DNA from: an uncultured SAR86 cluster bacterium | GTDB lineage: Bacteria > Pseudomonadota > Gammaproteobacteria > Magnimaribacterales > D2472 | Direction of reading: 5' to 3' | Length of the DNA: 64,000 bases | Assembly: GCA_902515775.1 (NCBI GenBank) | Contig: CABXVU010000007.1 | Location: forward strand, 1 to 64,000 | Shown here: piece by piece, positions 48,579-58,316 of the stretch | Layout of the letters: every line of letters begins with the position of its first letter | How positions within the stretch are numbered: position 1 is the stretch's first letter | Translations under genes and position numbers: made by a program | Notes under the pieces: model-generated | Databases searched by the model: none | Told to the model about the DNA's origin: nothing | Seen by the model: only the letters and a program-made list of their open reading frames with translations

Positions 48579-49733
48579 ATGCAAGATGCATTTATAGTAA
48601 GCGCCTTAAGAACTCCAATTGGAAAGAAAAAAGGGTCTTTATCAGGCATGCACCCAGCTGATCTTGGAGCATCGGTTCTCTCTGCTACATTTGAGCAAAT
48701 AGACTTTGATCCTGGCTTAGTTGAAGACGTAATCTTTGGTTGTGTTGATACTGTTGGGCCTCAAGCTGGAGATATTGCAAGAACTTGTTGGCTTGCTGCA
48801 GGGTTGCCTGAGCATGTTCCTGGAACAACTGTTGATCGACAATGTGGATCTTCTCAGCAAGCAGTGCATTTTGCTGCCCAAGCAATCATGTCTGGTACAT
48901 CTGATGTTGTTATTGCTGGTGGAGTGCAAAACATGAATATGATTCCTATCTCATATGCAATGTTAGCTGGTCAATCATTGGGTTTTGACGATCCTTTTTC
49001 TGGATCAAAAGGATGGCTAGAGCGATATGGCAAGCAAGAGGTAAGCCAATTCAATTCTGCCCAAATGATTGCTAAAAAGTGGAATCTTTCCAGGGAGGAA
49101 ATGGAAAATTATGCCTATCAAAGTCATCAAAAGGCAATTCATGCTATAAAAAGTGGATATTTTGAAAACGAAATTATATCGGTTGGAACATTTTGCCAAG
49201 ATGAAACTCCCAGGGCTGAAACTTCATTAGAAAAAATGGCCTCACTAAATCCACTGGTCGAAGGTCATGACATCACTGCAGCAATTTCCTCTCAGAATGC
49301 AGATGCTTCTTCAGCTATTTTAATTGTTTCCGAGAAAATTTTAAAAGAACACAATATTAATCCGTTAGCTCGTATTGCTCACATTAGCGTAAGAGCTGAT
49401 GACCCAATTTGGATGTTAACAGCACCAATGCCAGCTACTGAGTATGCTATTCAAAAATCTGGCATAAGTCTCAATGACATAGATGTTGTTGAGATTAATG
49501 AGGCTTTTGCCTCGGTTGCTATGGCATGGCAAAAAGAAATGAATTATCCGATGAGTAAAATTAATCCTAATGGGGGCGCTATAGCTCTGGGCCATCCCCT
49601 TGGTGCGACTGGTGCTAGGCTGATGACAACCATGGTACATACTATGAAAAGAAAGAAGTTTCGATACGGTTTGCAAACTATGTGTGAAGGCGGCGGACAA
49701 GCTAATGTAACTATTTTAGAGAATTGCTCATGA
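48579..49733 (+). CDS. fadA6: Acetyl-CoA acyltransferase, FadA6-like thiolase
   Basis: The 384-residue thiolase has the acyl-enzyme cysteine in VDRQCGSSQQAV, HPLGATGARL and the second catalytic cysteine in MCEGGGQANVTI. FadA6 carries out thiolysis at the end of HIP catabolism. Its ATGA end overlaps ipdF. A general beta-ketothiolase is possible, but placement after ipdE1/E2 supports FadA6. Confidence 0.85.
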   Translation: MQDAFIVSALRTPIGKKKGSLSGMHPADLGASVLSATFEQIDFDPGLVEDVIFGCVDTVGPQAGDIARTCWLAAGLPEHVPGTTVDRQCGSSQQAVHFAAQAIMSGTSDVVIAGGVQNMNMIPISYAMLAGQSLGFDDPFSGSKGWLERYGKQEVSQFNSAQMIAKKWNLSREEMENYAYQSHQKAIHAIKSGYFENEIISVGTFCQDETPRAETSLEKMASLNPLVEGHDITAAISSQNADASSAILIVSEKILKEHNINPLARIAHISVRADDPIWMLTAPMPATEYAIQKSGISLNDIDVVEINEAFASVAMAWQKEMNYPMSKINPNGGAIALGHPLGATGARLMTTMVHTMKRKKFRYGLQTMCEGGGQANVTILENCS

Positions 49734-50512
49734 ACAATTTATTAACCCCAAATTATCCGAATGGAAGAAACTTGTTTCAGGGAAAGAACATGCTTGTTAC
49801 TGCTGCAGCTGGCTCAGGAATTGGATTCTCTACAGCAAGAAGATTTCTTGAGGAAGGTGCTAATGTTTTTATATCTGATGTTCATGAGGCTAGATTAGAG
49901 CAAGCAATCCAAACCCTTAAAGATTTAAAACTTGGAGAAGTAGATGGATGTATTTGTAATGTTACAAATGACCAAGAGATAGATTCAATGTTCAAACAAG
50001 CCCTGACTCGTTTTTCTCATCTAGATGGCGTAATCAATAATGCAGGATTAGGTGGAGAATCGTCTCTAGAGTCAATGACCAATGAAGCATGGAGCTTAGT
50101 TATGGATGTTACTTTGAATGGAGCAATGAAAATTATGAGAGCAGCCATACCTGTTTTGAAAGATACTCAAGGAGTAATTGTAAATAATGCTTCAGTTCTT
50201 GGGTGGAGAGCGCAAGCTGGCCAATCTCATTATGCAGCTGCAAAGGCTGGAGTAATGGCTTTAACAAGATGTGTTGCAATAGAGACTGTTGAATTTGGAA
50301 TCAGAATTAATGCAGTAGCACCAAGTCTTGCGATAAATCCTCATCTCTCAAAAACTAATTCAGATGAATTAATTTCTGAGCTTGCATCTATGGAAGCTTA
50401 TGGAAGAGGAGCTGAGCCTTGGGAAATAGCAAACATTATCTTATTTTTAGCCTCAGATCTTTCTTCTTATATGACTGGTGAAATAATTTCAGCTTCATCT
50501 CAAAGAGCCTGA
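49730..50512 (+). CDS. ipdF: IpdF-like 5-hydroxy-HIP-CoA dehydrogenase (SDR)
   Basis: The ~260-residue SDR has the unusual cofactor loop LVTAAAGSGIGFSTARR, NNAGLGGESS, the catalytic SVLGWRAQAGQSHYAAAKAGVM and INAVAPS. These blocks match mycobacterial IpdF (Rv3559c) as I recall it, including NNASVLGWRAQ. It oxidises the former C9 hydroxyl of the HIP-CoA series. I use the ATG in the ATGA overlap with fadA6 rather than the upstream TTG. Confidence 0.85.
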   Translation: MNNLLTPNYPNGRNLFQGKNMLVTAAAGSGIGFSTARRFLEEGANVFISDVHEARLEQAIQTLKDLKLGEVDGCICNVTNDQEIDSMFKQALTRFSHLDGVINNAGLGGESSLESMTNEAWSLVMDVTLNGAMKIMRAAIPVLKDTQGVIVNNASVLGWRAQAGQSHYAAAKAGVMALTRCVAIETVEFGIRINAVAPSLAINPHLSKTNSDELISELASMEAYGRGAEPWEIANIILFLASDLSSYMTGEIISASSQRA

Positions 50513-51204
50513 TGGAAAAAATAGTAATTCAGATTTGGAAAAACCATGAAATAAATGAAGATGATTTTAAAAATTTTTTACTTAGTGAAATACCATCCAA
50601 TTTAAAGTCTGACTTAACAAGCTATCAAGTAAATCTTCCAGATAAAGACGTTTCAAAGGCTTCAGGGCTGATTCAATCCTCTTATCCACCAAGCCCAAAC
50701 GCAATTGTTTTTTTAAAAGTAAAAAGTTTATTTCATGTTGAGCAAAAGCTAAAAGTATTTGAATCACATGCTGAAAAACTATTTAGTTACATTGTAAGTG
50801 AATCTAAAATTATTGAGGTTGATGAATCAAAAAATTTAAACAAACGAACTGAAGGATTTTCTCAAATTGTTTTTCTTGAAAAGCCAGATAATATCGATAG
50901 ATTTGATTGGTTTGATCATTGGACTCATCATCACACTAAAATAGCTATTGAGACTCAATCTAATTTTATTTATGTACAAAATTCAGTTGTTAGAAAACTT
51001 CAAAAACAAGCGCCAGATTTTATTGCTATTGTTGAAGAATGTTTTCCTAGCCAGGCTATGTCAGATCAAGAGGAATTTTATGCAGCCAGAGGAGATGCAA
51101 CCTTAATGAAAAAAAACCTTGAAATCATGATGGATAGTTGTAATGCTTTTATTGATTTTTCAAAAATTGAAGTAATCCCAACAAGCAGATATTTAGTGAT
51201 ATAG
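50512..51204 (+). CDS. EthD-like double ferredoxin-fold protein, unknown role
   Basis: The 230-residue protein is of a type found in degradative clusters. The C-terminal half has an EthD-like signature (DRFDWFDHWTHHHTKIAIE), and the N-terminal half (VIQIWKNHEINEDDFKNFL ... NAIVFLKV) looks like a second, degenerate copy, giving a fused dimeric alpha/beta barrel. No catalytic role can be assigned. It starts 1 base before the ipdF stop ends, so it is part of the same operon. Confidence 0.6.
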   Translation: MEKIVIQIWKNHEINEDDFKNFLLSEIPSNLKSDLTSYQVNLPDKDVSKASGLIQSSYPPSPNAIVFLKVKSLFHVEQKLKVFESHAEKLFSYIVSESKIIEVDESKNLNKRTEGFSQIVFLEKPDNIDRFDWFDHWTHHHTKIAIETQSNFIYVQNSVVRKLQKQAPDFIAIVEECFPSQAMSDQEEFYAARGDATLMKKNLEIMMDSCNAFIDFSKIEVIPTSRYLVI

Positions 51205-51225
51205 TTTATTTTTAGGGAGAAAAAT

Positions 51226-51996
51226 ATGGAAATTAAAAATGCTTTAATAACTGGAGCAGCCAGTGGAATGGGGAAGATTACTGCAAAGCGTCTTGCAGCT
51301 GATGGCGTCCATGTAGCAGCCGTAGACGTCAATGAAGAAAATCTCAATCAACTTAAGCAAGAATCAAATAATATTTCAATTTTTCCTTGTGATCTAGCAG
51401 ATTCTGAAGCTGTGAAGCAAATGGTTATTGAGGTCACCAATCAAATCGGGTCAATTGATAGAGTCACTCATGCAGGGGCAGTCATGCCAATGGGCAGTAT
51501 CAAAGATTTAGACTCTTCATCTATTAACAATTTAATGCGAATTAATTATGAGGGTACCGTAAATATTGTAAGCAACGTCTTACCATCAATGCTTGAAAAA
51601 AATAGTGGTCAAATAATTCTTTTTGGTTCAATTGCAGGCACATGCCCTCTCGAAAATATGTCAGCATATTGTGCTTCTAAGGCAGCTGTTAATATCTTTG
51701 GAGAAATCTTAGCAAAAGAGGTTAAAGACACTGATGTTAGAGTGATGGTAGTTTGTCCAGCTCAAACAAATACACCCTTAATGAGATTTGTTGATGAAAC
51801 TGATGCTCCAGATGTCATTAATAGTGCGGTTGAAAAGGGCATGCTTTGTGATCCCGAAGAAGTGGTTGATCAAATTGAAAAAGATATACTGACCGATAAG
51901 ATAATTTGCTACCCTACTAAAGAGGCAGTGTACGCTACTAGGATAAGAAGATTTTTTCCAAATTATTGGTGGAAATTAGTTGCAAAAAATTCATAA
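51226..51996 (+). CDS. SDR-family oxidoreductase in the steroid locus
   Basis: The 256-residue classical SDR has TGAASGMGKITAKRLA and an acidic VDVNEE (NAD preference), with catalytic Ser (LFGSIAG) and YCASKAA. The usual NNAG is THAG here. A clear Shine-Dalgarno (AGGGAGAAAAAT) precedes the ATG. A hydroxysteroid or 3-hydroxyacyl-CoA dehydrogenase role (compare ScdE/ScdG of Comamonas) is inferred from context only. Confidence 0.75.
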   Translation: MEIKNALITGAASGMGKITAKRLAADGVHVAAVDVNEENLNQLKQESNNISIFPCDLADSEAVKQMVIEVTNQIGSIDRVTHAGAVMPMGSIKDLDSSSINNLMRINYEGTVNIVSNVLPSMLEKNSGQIILFGSIAGTCPLENMSAYCASKAAVNIFGEILAKEVKDTDVRVMVVCPAQTNTPLMRFVDETDAPDVINSAVEKGMLCDPEEVVDQIEKDILTDKIICYPTKEAVYATRIRRFFPNYWWKLVAKNS

Positions 51997-52006
51997 TGGT
52001 AAAACT

Positions 52007-53356
52007 ATGTCAGATTTAAACACATTAGCTCCTGATAACAGAGATCTCTCAATGTTTCCTGGAGAGTATGGATTGCCATTTCTAGGCAAAACTGTTGAAT
52101 TTGTTAAAGATACGCTCGCTATGTGCAATAAGCACTATGAGAAATATGGACCTGTTTCCCGATTGGATATGGTAAAGAATCAAAGAGTTTTAATGTGTTT
52201 AGGCCCAGAATTTAATGAGGCTACATTGTTTGACCCAAAAGGTAATTTCAGTGTTGCTGGCGGCTATGCAAGTTCATTGGGAGGTCTTTATCCTGATGGA
52301 ATGTTAACAAGGGATGATGCAAAACATAAAAGGACGCGAAGAGCATCTCAACCAGCATTCAAAAATGATGCATTGAAAACATATGTGGATATGTTAATTC
52401 CTATCCAAGAAAGGCGCATTCAAGATCTTCCAATTAACGAAGAATTTATTTTTTACGATAATATTCAAAAAACTTTAATGGATGTTGCAGCAAGAGTTTT
52501 TATCGGATTAGATGAATTAAGTCCTGAAGCAAAAAAACTAGGACACCTTTTCTCTGAGATAAATGAGGGTTTAATTACTCCGCTACCTTATGATCTTCCA
52601 TTCCTTCAATTTAGAAAATCACTCAAAGCTAGAGAGGAACTAAGACAATTTTTTATTGAAAATATTCCTAAAAGAAGGGGCAGCAATGGTTTGGACATGT
52701 TTACAAGATATTGCAACGCGAAAGATGAAGATGGAGAGTACTTAGATGATATTGATATTGATGGACATATTGCATTCTTACTATTTGCTGCATTTGATAC
52801 TACAACAAGTGCTTTAACAAATATTCTTTATTACCTTGGAAAAAATCCTGAATGGCAAGATAAAGTTAGAAATGAAATTTTCAGCGTTACTAACGAAATG
52901 CCGACCTTTGAAAACCTGGCTGAAATGAATTTGACTGAGTATGTATTTCAAGAAACCTTAAGATTTTATCCTTCGGTGATGGTTTTAAACAGGCGCACAA
53001 CAAGGGACGTGAATGTCGCTGGTTATGATATTCCTGCAAACACTGTAGTAATGATCAGCCCGCCTTTTACCCATAGAATGGAGCAGTGGTGGGACGATCC
53101 TTATACTTTTGATCCAATGAGATTTTCCCCTGAGCGAGCTGAGCATAAAAGACATGGTTTTAGTTATGTCCCATTTGGCGGCGGGGCGCATAAGTGCATT
53201 GGAATGCACTTTGCAATGATGAATGCGAAATTATATTTATTTAGGCTTCTTAAAAACTATAAGATCAATTTAAGATCTGATTACAATCCTGCTTTTCAGC
53301 ATGTTCACTTGCCTCGTCCTATTGACGGCCTGCCAATAACGCTTACTAGGATTTAG
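52007..53356 (+). CDS. Cytochrome P450
   Basis: The ~449-residue P450 has an I-helix FAAFDTTTSALTN, a K-helix ETLRFYP and the heme loop PFGGGAHKCIGM, with the thiolate Cys at about residue 397. The style (TTRDVNVAGYDIPANTVVMISP) recalls CYP120/CYP26/CYP51-like sterol and retinoid enzymes more than CYP125. I prefer the ATG at 52007 to an upstream TTG. Hydroxylation of a sterol ring or side chain is inferred. No ferredoxin or reductase lies nearby. Confidence 0.85.
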   Translation: MSDLNTLAPDNRDLSMFPGEYGLPFLGKTVEFVKDTLAMCNKHYEKYGPVSRLDMVKNQRVLMCLGPEFNEATLFDPKGNFSVAGGYASSLGGLYPDGMLTRDDAKHKRTRRASQPAFKNDALKTYVDMLIPIQERRIQDLPINEEFIFYDNIQKTLMDVAARVFIGLDELSPEAKKLGHLFSEINEGLITPLPYDLPFLQFRKSLKAREELRQFFIENIPKRRGSNGLDMFTRYCNAKDEDGEYLDDIDIDGHIAFLLFAAFDTTTSALTNILYYLGKNPEWQDKVRNEIFSVTNEMPTFENLAEMNLTEYVFQETLRFYPSVMVLNRRTTRDVNVAGYDIPANTVVMISPPFTHRMEQWWDDPYTFDPMRFSPERAEHKRHGFSYVPFGGGAHKCIGMHFAMMNAKLYLFRLLKNYKINLRSDYNPAFQHVHLPRPIDGLPITLTRI

Positions 53357-53359
53357 TTC

Positions 53360-54175
53360 ATGATTCCGAAAGGATCGTTTATTGAAGTTAATGATGACTT
53401 CAAATTTCATTATTATGATGAAGGTGATGGTCATGTTGTTCTTCTTTTACATGGAAGTGGCACTGGAGCATCTGGACATACAAATTTTAAAAATAACTTT
53501 ATTGCCTTAAGGGATGCAGGTTTCAGAGTAATTTTGCCAGATCTTCCCGGATATGGATTTTCATCTAAGCCAGATAATGAAATTTATTCATTGCAATATT
53601 TCAACAAAAAAATAATTGAGTTTGTTGATGCCCTTAAAATTGAGGAATTTTCTTTATTGGGAAATAGTTTAGGTGGTGCATTATCAATTGGTCTTGCTTT
53701 AGATCATCCTGCAAGAGTTAAGAAGCTAATTTTGATGGCTCCAGGAGGTATAGAGGATTTTGAAGTTTATAACTCAATGCCTGGGATTAAGAAATTACTC
53801 TCTGATTTTTTAGGTGGTGATATGGATCAAGAGAAAATAGAGGGCTTGCTTGAGCTATTTCCATATGACAAATCAATAATAACTAAAGAGATGATTGATG
53901 AGAGAATGGAAATTCTGCCGCTAATGAATTCCCAAGTAATGGCAACAATGGATATACCCAATATGGAATCAGATCTTCCATCTATTACTCAACCAGTTCT
54001 GGCTTTTTGGGGGATGAATGATCAGTTCATTCCAGTTTCAGGCGCCATGAAAATAGGTAATGATTGCCCAAATTCCCAGATAATGCTTTTTAGTCAATGT
54101 GGACACTGGGTCATGATTGAGCAGGAAACAGTTTTTAATAACGCTTGTATTAACTTTTTAAATTCTAGAGCATGA
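53360..54175 (+). CDS. hsaD: HsaD-like 4,9-DSHA hydrolase (meta-cleavage product hydrolase)
   Basis: The 271-residue alpha/beta hydrolase has HGSGTGASG (oxyanion), nucleophile S103 in GNSLGG, D221 in FWGMNDQFIPV and H249 in QCGHWV, all in the MCP hydrolase order. HsaD splits the HsaC product into HIP acid and 2-hydroxyhexa-2,4-dienoate. It overlaps hsaE by 4 bases. Confidence 0.85.
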   Translation: MIPKGSFIEVNDDFKFHYYDEGDGHVVLLLHGSGTGASGHTNFKNNFIALRDAGFRVILPDLPGYGFSSKPDNEIYSLQYFNKKIIEFVDALKIEEFSLLGNSLGGALSIGLALDHPARVKKLILMAPGGIEDFEVYNSMPGIKKLLSDFLGGDMDQEKIEGLLELFPYDKSIITKEMIDERMEILPLMNSQVMATMDIPNMESDLPSITQPVLAFWGMNDQFIPVSGAMKIGNDCPNSQIMLFSQCGHWVMIEQETVFNNACINFLNSRA

Positions 54176-54957
54176 ACCCTAGTACTATTGCTGATATTGC
54201 ATTCGAGTTATTTTCAGCATTAAAAAAGCAAAAAATGATTCAGCCTTTGACTGATAGGTATCCAGATATAGATATCAATGATGCATATCAGATTTCTAAG
54301 AAATTCCTTTCTCATCGAGAGATTGAGGGAGAAAAAGTTATTGGTAAGAAAATTGGTGTAACAAGTAAGGTTGTGCAAGAAATGCTTGGTGTAAGCCAAC
54401 CGGACTTTGGCTTTTTAACTAATACAATGCAAGTAAAAAATAAATCAAATTTTTTAATTTCAGAGTATTTGATTCAACCTAGAGCTGAAGCTGAAATTGC
54501 TTTTATTTTAAAAGAAGACCTCCATGGACCAGGTATTACCAAAGAGGATGTTATCGCGGCAACAGAAAAAATTATTCCTTGCTTTGAGATAGTTGATTCA
54601 AGAATAGATGATTGGAAAATTAAGATTCAAGATACTATTGCAGACAATGCATCTTGTGGAATTTTTGTATTAGGTGAGGGCGCAGTTTCTCCAAATCAGT
54701 TTGCAATGGATGAACTAGAGGTTGAGGTTTTTAAAAATGAGGAATTTCTCTCTTCAGGTAAGGGTTCTGCAGTTCAAGGGCATCCGGCCGAAGCAGTTGC
54801 ATGGCTAGCTAATACTTTGGGTGAATATGATATACCATTGCTTACAGGAGAATATATTTTATCAGGTTCATTGGTGCCATTAGAACCTGCACAAGCTGGA
54901 GATAAATTTAGAATGAATCTTAAAGGTGTTGGAACCTGTGAAATCAATTTTATTTAA
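54172..54957 (+). CDS. hsaE: 2-Hydroxypenta/hexa-2,4-dienoate hydratase
   Basis: The 261-residue MhpD/fumarylacetoacetate-hydrolase-fold protein has [37 protein letters not shown] and [32 protein letters not shown], typical of HsaE/BphE hydratases. It hydrates the dienoate released by HsaD to 4-hydroxy-2-oxo acid. It is coupled to hsaD and 2 bases ahead of hsaG. Confidence 0.88.
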   Translation: MNPSTIADIAFELFSALKKQKMIQPLTDRYPDIDINDAYQISKKFLSHREIEGEKVIGKKIGVTSKVVQEMLGVSQPDFGFLTNTMQVKNKSNFLISEYLIQPRAEAEIAFILKEDLHGPGITKEDVIAATEKIIPCFEIVDSRIDDWKIKIQDTIADNASCGIFVLGEGAVSPNQFAMDELEVEVFKNEEFLSSGKGSAVQGHPAEAVAWLANTLGEYDIPLLTGEYILSGSLVPLEPAQAGDKFRMNLKGVGTCEINFI

Positions 54958-54959
54958 CT

Positions 54960-55883
54960 ATGAATAAGACAAAATGCGCAATCATAGGATCTGGAAATAT
55001 TGGAACAGATTTAATGCTTAAAATTATTCATACCTCTGACTATTTGACATTGAATGGTGTCATTGGGATCGATCCTGACTCAGAGGGCCTTGCAATGGCA
55101 AAATCCTTAAATATTCCTATTTCCTCAGATGGATTAGAGGGATTTATGCAAATGCAGGAGTATGAAGATACCTTGATATTTTTTGATGCAACTTCAGCAG
55201 GCGCCCATAAAACTCATCATGATTTAATTGCAAAAGATAAAAAACAGATGATTGACTTAACTCCTGCTGCAATTGGTCCATACTGTGTGCCTGTTGTAAA
55301 TTTGTCTGAGCATTTAAAGCAACAGAATGTAAATATGGTCACATGTGGAGGCCAAGCAACCATTCCAATGGTTGCTGCAGTAAATCAAGTATCCAGTGTG
55401 AAATATGCTGAGATAGTTGCATCAGTCTCTTCTAGGTCCGCAGGGCCAGGAACAAGAGCAAACATTGATGAGTTTACTCAGACTACAGCCCTTGGTCTCG
55501 AAAAGGTTGGAGGTGCAGATAAAGCAAAAGCAATAATTGTATTAAATCCAGCAGAGCCACCCTTGTTGATGAGGAATACTGTCTTTACTTTGTGTGATCC
55601 AACTGACCAGGAGTTAGTTAAAGAAAGCATTGAGTCAATGGTTAAAAGAGTTCAATCTTATGTACCGGGCTATCGACTTAAACAAGAGGTTCAATTTGAA
55701 AGATTTGGTTCTAATAATCCTTGTTCCATTCCTGGATATGGCGAATTTGAAGGTTTAAAAGCTTCAATTTTTCTTGAAGTCGAAGGAGCTGGTCACTATC
55801 TTCCCACATACGCAGGAAATTTAGATATCATGACTTCAGCTGCAATGGGAACAGCGCATGAGCTTATAAAGTTAAATTCATGA
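54960..55883 (+). CDS. hsaG: Acylating acetaldehyde/propanal dehydrogenase
   Basis: The 307-residue protein has an NAD-binding [13 protein letters not shown] and the catalytic Cys129 in [11 protein letters not shown], as in BphJ/DmpF/HsaG. It turns the aldehyde channelled from the aldolase into acyl-CoA (propionyl-CoA in the steroid pathway). It overlaps its partner aldolase by 4 bases, the normal arrangement for this two-protein channelling complex. Confidence 0.9.
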   Translation: MNKTKCAIIGSGNIGTDLMLKIIHTSDYLTLNGVIGIDPDSEGLAMAKSLNIPISSDGLEGFMQMQEYEDTLIFFDATSAGAHKTHHDLIAKDKKQMIDLTPAAIGPYCVPVVNLSEHLKQQNVNMVTCGGQATIPMVAAVNQVSSVKYAEIVASVSSRSAGPGTRANIDEFTQTTALGLEKVGGADKAKAIIVLNPAEPPLLMRNTVFTLCDPTDQELVKESIESMVKRVQSYVPGYRLKQEVQFERFGSNNPCSIPGYGEFEGLKASIFLEVEGAGHYLPTYAGNLDIMTSAAMGTAHELIKLNS

Positions 55884-56896
55884 AAAAGTTATATATCCAA
55901 GATGTAACATTAAGAGATGGTATGCATGCTATCCGTCATCAATATGGACTTGACCATGTCATTGAAATTGCAAAGGCATTGGATGATGCAAAAGTTGATG
56001 CTATTGAGGTTGCTCATGGGGATGGGTTAGCAGGATCATCATTTAATTATGGTTTTGGTGCGCATACAGATAAAGAATGGATAGGCGCTGTTGCTGAAAA
56101 TTTGGATCACTCAAAGCTAACAACTTTAATCTTGCCAGGTATTGCTATAAAAGAAGACCTCAAGTGGGCTTGGGATCTTGGAGTTAGATCTGTGAGGGTT
56201 GCAACGCATTGCACAGAAGCAGATGTTTCAAAACAACATATAGAATTTGCAAGAGAGTTGGGAATGGATACTATTGGTTTCTTAATGATGTCTCATATGA
56301 CCTCACCATCAAATTTAGCTAATCAAGCTAAGCTTATGGAGTCATATGGAGCTGAATGTGTTTATGTTGTAGATTCAGGAGGTGCATTAAGCATGGAAGA
56401 CGTCGCTGATAGGTTTAAAGCTTTTAAAGATACACTAGATCCAAAAACTCAAACAGGTATGCATGCTCATCATAATCTATCATTGGGCGTATCTAACTCT
56501 ATTGTTGCAGTCGAAAATGGAGCAAATCGTGTTGATGCAAGTTTGGCTGGAATGGGAGCTGGTGCAGGCAATGCCCCACTTGAAGTTTTTATTGCAGCCA
56601 TTGATAGGCTTGGATGGTCGCATGGGACAGATTTATTTAAATTAATGGATGCGGCAGAGGAGTTGGTTAGGCCTTTGCAAGACAGACCTGTAAGAGTAGA
56701 TAGGGAAACTTTAACCCTAGGATATGCAGGAGTTTATTCATCATTTTTAAGGCACGCCGAGTCAGCGGCTGAGACCTATAATTTAGATACCAGAGAAATT
56801 TTGGTTGAGTTAGGTAAAAGAAAAATGGTTGGAGGTCAAGAGGACATGATTGTCGATGTTGCACTTGATTTAATAAAACAAAAATCTAGGTCATGA
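55880..56896 (+). CDS. hsaF: 4-Hydroxy-2-oxovalerate/oxohexanoate aldolase
   Basis: The 338-residue HMGL-type TIM-barrel aldolase has the metal and catalytic N-terminus [15 protein letters not shown], metal histidines in [10 protein letters not shown] and the communication-domain C-terminus. It cleaves 4-hydroxy-2-oxo acids to pyruvate and an aldehyde. It follows hsaG and overlaps the next gene by 4 bases. Confidence 0.9.
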   Translation: MKKLYIQDVTLRDGMHAIRHQYGLDHVIEIAKALDDAKVDAIEVAHGDGLAGSSFNYGFGAHTDKEWIGAVAENLDHSKLTTLILPGIAIKEDLKWAWDLGVRSVRVATHCTEADVSKQHIEFARELGMDTIGFLMMSHMTSPSNLANQAKLMESYGAECVYVVDSGGALSMEDVADRFKAFKDTLDPKTQTGMHAHHNLSLGVSNSIVAVENGANRVDASLAGMGAGAGNAPLEVFIAAIDRLGWSHGTDLFKLMDAAEELVRPLQDRPVRVDRETLTLGYAGVYSSFLRHAESAAETYNLDTREILVELGKRKMVGGQEDMIVDVALDLIKQKSRS

Positions 56897-57780
56897 AAAT
56901 TGGCATGACCCTCCCGGTCATGGAGCCTGATCTTACAAGAAAAGATCTAGAAAAATGGACTAAAAAAATTGATACAGGTCCTTGGTTTCACATTGCTCTT
57001 GGAGAAAGAATTTTATTTCCAAATCCCGAATTTATTTCTACTTTAAGTGCCGTATCCGCTTGGACTAATCAAGTAGAGATTATTGCAACGGTGTCTATTC
57101 TAACAATGCATAATCCTATCCTTAGCGCTAAACAATTTGCAACAATTGATATGCTTGCAGAGGGCAGATTCACTCTTGGTGTTGGTGTTGGAGGAAGAGA
57201 AGAAGACTATACTGCCATTAATTCCAATTGGTCAGATAGAAGATGGGCAACTCTTGCAAAGAATGTGAAAACCATGCAGTCAGTTTGGTCGAAAGATTAT
57301 CATAAAGAAATGGGCCCAAACACCTTTTCAAAGGCTGGACCTCAAATTCTAGCAGGCGCAGTTGGACCAAAGGCAATGTCAATGTCAGCTGATTTTGCAG
57401 AGGGATTAGCAGGTTTTTCATTTAATGCAGATCTAAAAGAAATTAATGATTCGTTTAACAGAGTAAAAGAGGCGTTTAGTCAGAAAAAAATTTCTCCAAG
57501 GCTAATAACAAGTTTCTGGTTTGGATTAGGAGATATGGGTCGGGATGATATTAAGACTCACTTAACAAGATATTTAGGATGGATGGGCAAAGATCTTGCA
57601 AAAAATTTATCTGAAATAGCAGGATTTTCTGGAAATCAAAACGACTTATACAATTTTTTAGTTGAAATTAAAGAGTTGGGCGCAACAGATGTTCTGTTAG
57701 TCCCTACTTCAAAGGATATTAGTCAGCTTTCAATGGCAGAAGAGGTAGTATCTAAATTCAATCAAGAATCAAGCGATTGA
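56893..57780 (+). CDS. Luciferase-like (LLM) flavin-dependent monooxygenase
   Basis: The 295-residue TIM-barrel protein of the bacterial luciferase superfamily has [58 protein letters not shown] and [14 protein letters not shown]. It would use reduced FMN or F420-type flavin. It is coupled to hsaF. No hsaA-type monooxygenase is in the locus, so this enzyme could supply that ring-A hydroxylation or another oxidation; the sequence cannot decide. Confidence 0.72.
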   Translation: MKIGMTLPVMEPDLTRKDLEKWTKKIDTGPWFHIALGERILFPNPEFISTLSAVSAWTNQVEIIATVSILTMHNPILSAKQFATIDMLAEGRFTLGVGVGGREEDYTAINSNWSDRRWATLAKNVKTMQSVWSKDYHKEMGPNTFSKAGPQILAGAVGPKAMSMSADFAEGLAGFSFNADLKEINDSFNRVKEAFSQKKISPRLITSFWFGLGDMGRDDIKTHLTRYLGWMGKDLAKNLSEIAGFSGNQNDLYNFLVEIKELGATDVLLVPTSKDISQLSMAEEVVSKFNQESSD

Positions 57781-57804
57781 CTAATTTGATTGCTTTGATA
57801 CTCG

Positions 57805-57830
57805 TTGATTAATTTCAATATATATATAAT
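57805..57830 (+). promoter_or_regulatory. Probable internal promoter before the Rieske genes
   Basis: This is the only gap of any size inside the cluster (86 bases). It carries a perfect TATAAT (57825-57830) and a TTGATT (57805-57810), but their spacing of 14 bases is shorter than ideal. It is followed by the Shine-Dalgarno AGGGAGAAAA before the TTG start of the Rieske gene. A separate transcript for the Rieske-Lrp-fadD3 segment is likely. Confidence 0.45.
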
Positions 57831-57866
57831 AGTAATTATTGGATTAGATGATATAGGGAGAAAATT

Positions 57867-58316
57867 TTGACTGATCAAGAACTCATAGCACCTGATTTAC
57901 CAGAACAGAGAGACCCAAAGAAAGCTCAACTGAAGCCTGGATGGTATAAAGTTGCTGATAGCAATGACATAGGTTCAATGGAGGCCATACAAGTGGACGA
58001 TTTTCCTACGCAAATCGTAGTATGGAGAGGCAAAGATGATCAATTATCAGCACTCGACTTATATTGTAGACACATGGGTGCATCATTGGCTTGCGGGGAG
58101 GTTGAAGAAGATGGAATTAGGTGTCCTTTCCATGCGTGGCGATGGTCTGGAGAGGGTCCATGCAATGAAGTACCTTATGCAAAGAGGATACCTCCAAAAG
58201 CTGTTACTCGTTCATGGGAAGTGGATGAACTTGACGGCTCAATTTATGTTTGGTTTGATAGAGATGGTAATTCTGCAGATTTAAATGGAGAAAGAATAGA
58301 TGAGCTCAGTTTTTAA
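57867..58316 (+). CDS. Stand-alone Rieske [2Fe-2S] domain protein, KshA N-terminal-like
   Basis: The 149-residue protein is almost entirely a Rieske domain, with ligands C67-R-H69 and C86-P-F-H89 in DLYCRHMGASL...IRCPFHAWRW, then PYAKRIPP and a YVWFD end. These blocks match the N-terminal third of 3-ketosteroid 9-alpha-hydroxylase KshA closely. The chain stops where the catalytic domain should begin, and that domain is encoded by the next gene in another frame, overlapping by 17 bases. The start is TTG after AGGGAGAAAA. It probably delivers electrons to the neighbour's iron. Confidence 0.85.
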   Translation: MTDQELIAPDLPEQRDPKKAQLKPGWYKVADSNDIGSMEAIQVDDFPTQIVVWRGKDDQLSALDLYCRHMGASLACGEVEEDGIRCPFHAWRWSGEGPCNEVPYAKRIPPKAVTRSWEVDELDGSIYVWFDRDGNSADLNGERIDELSF

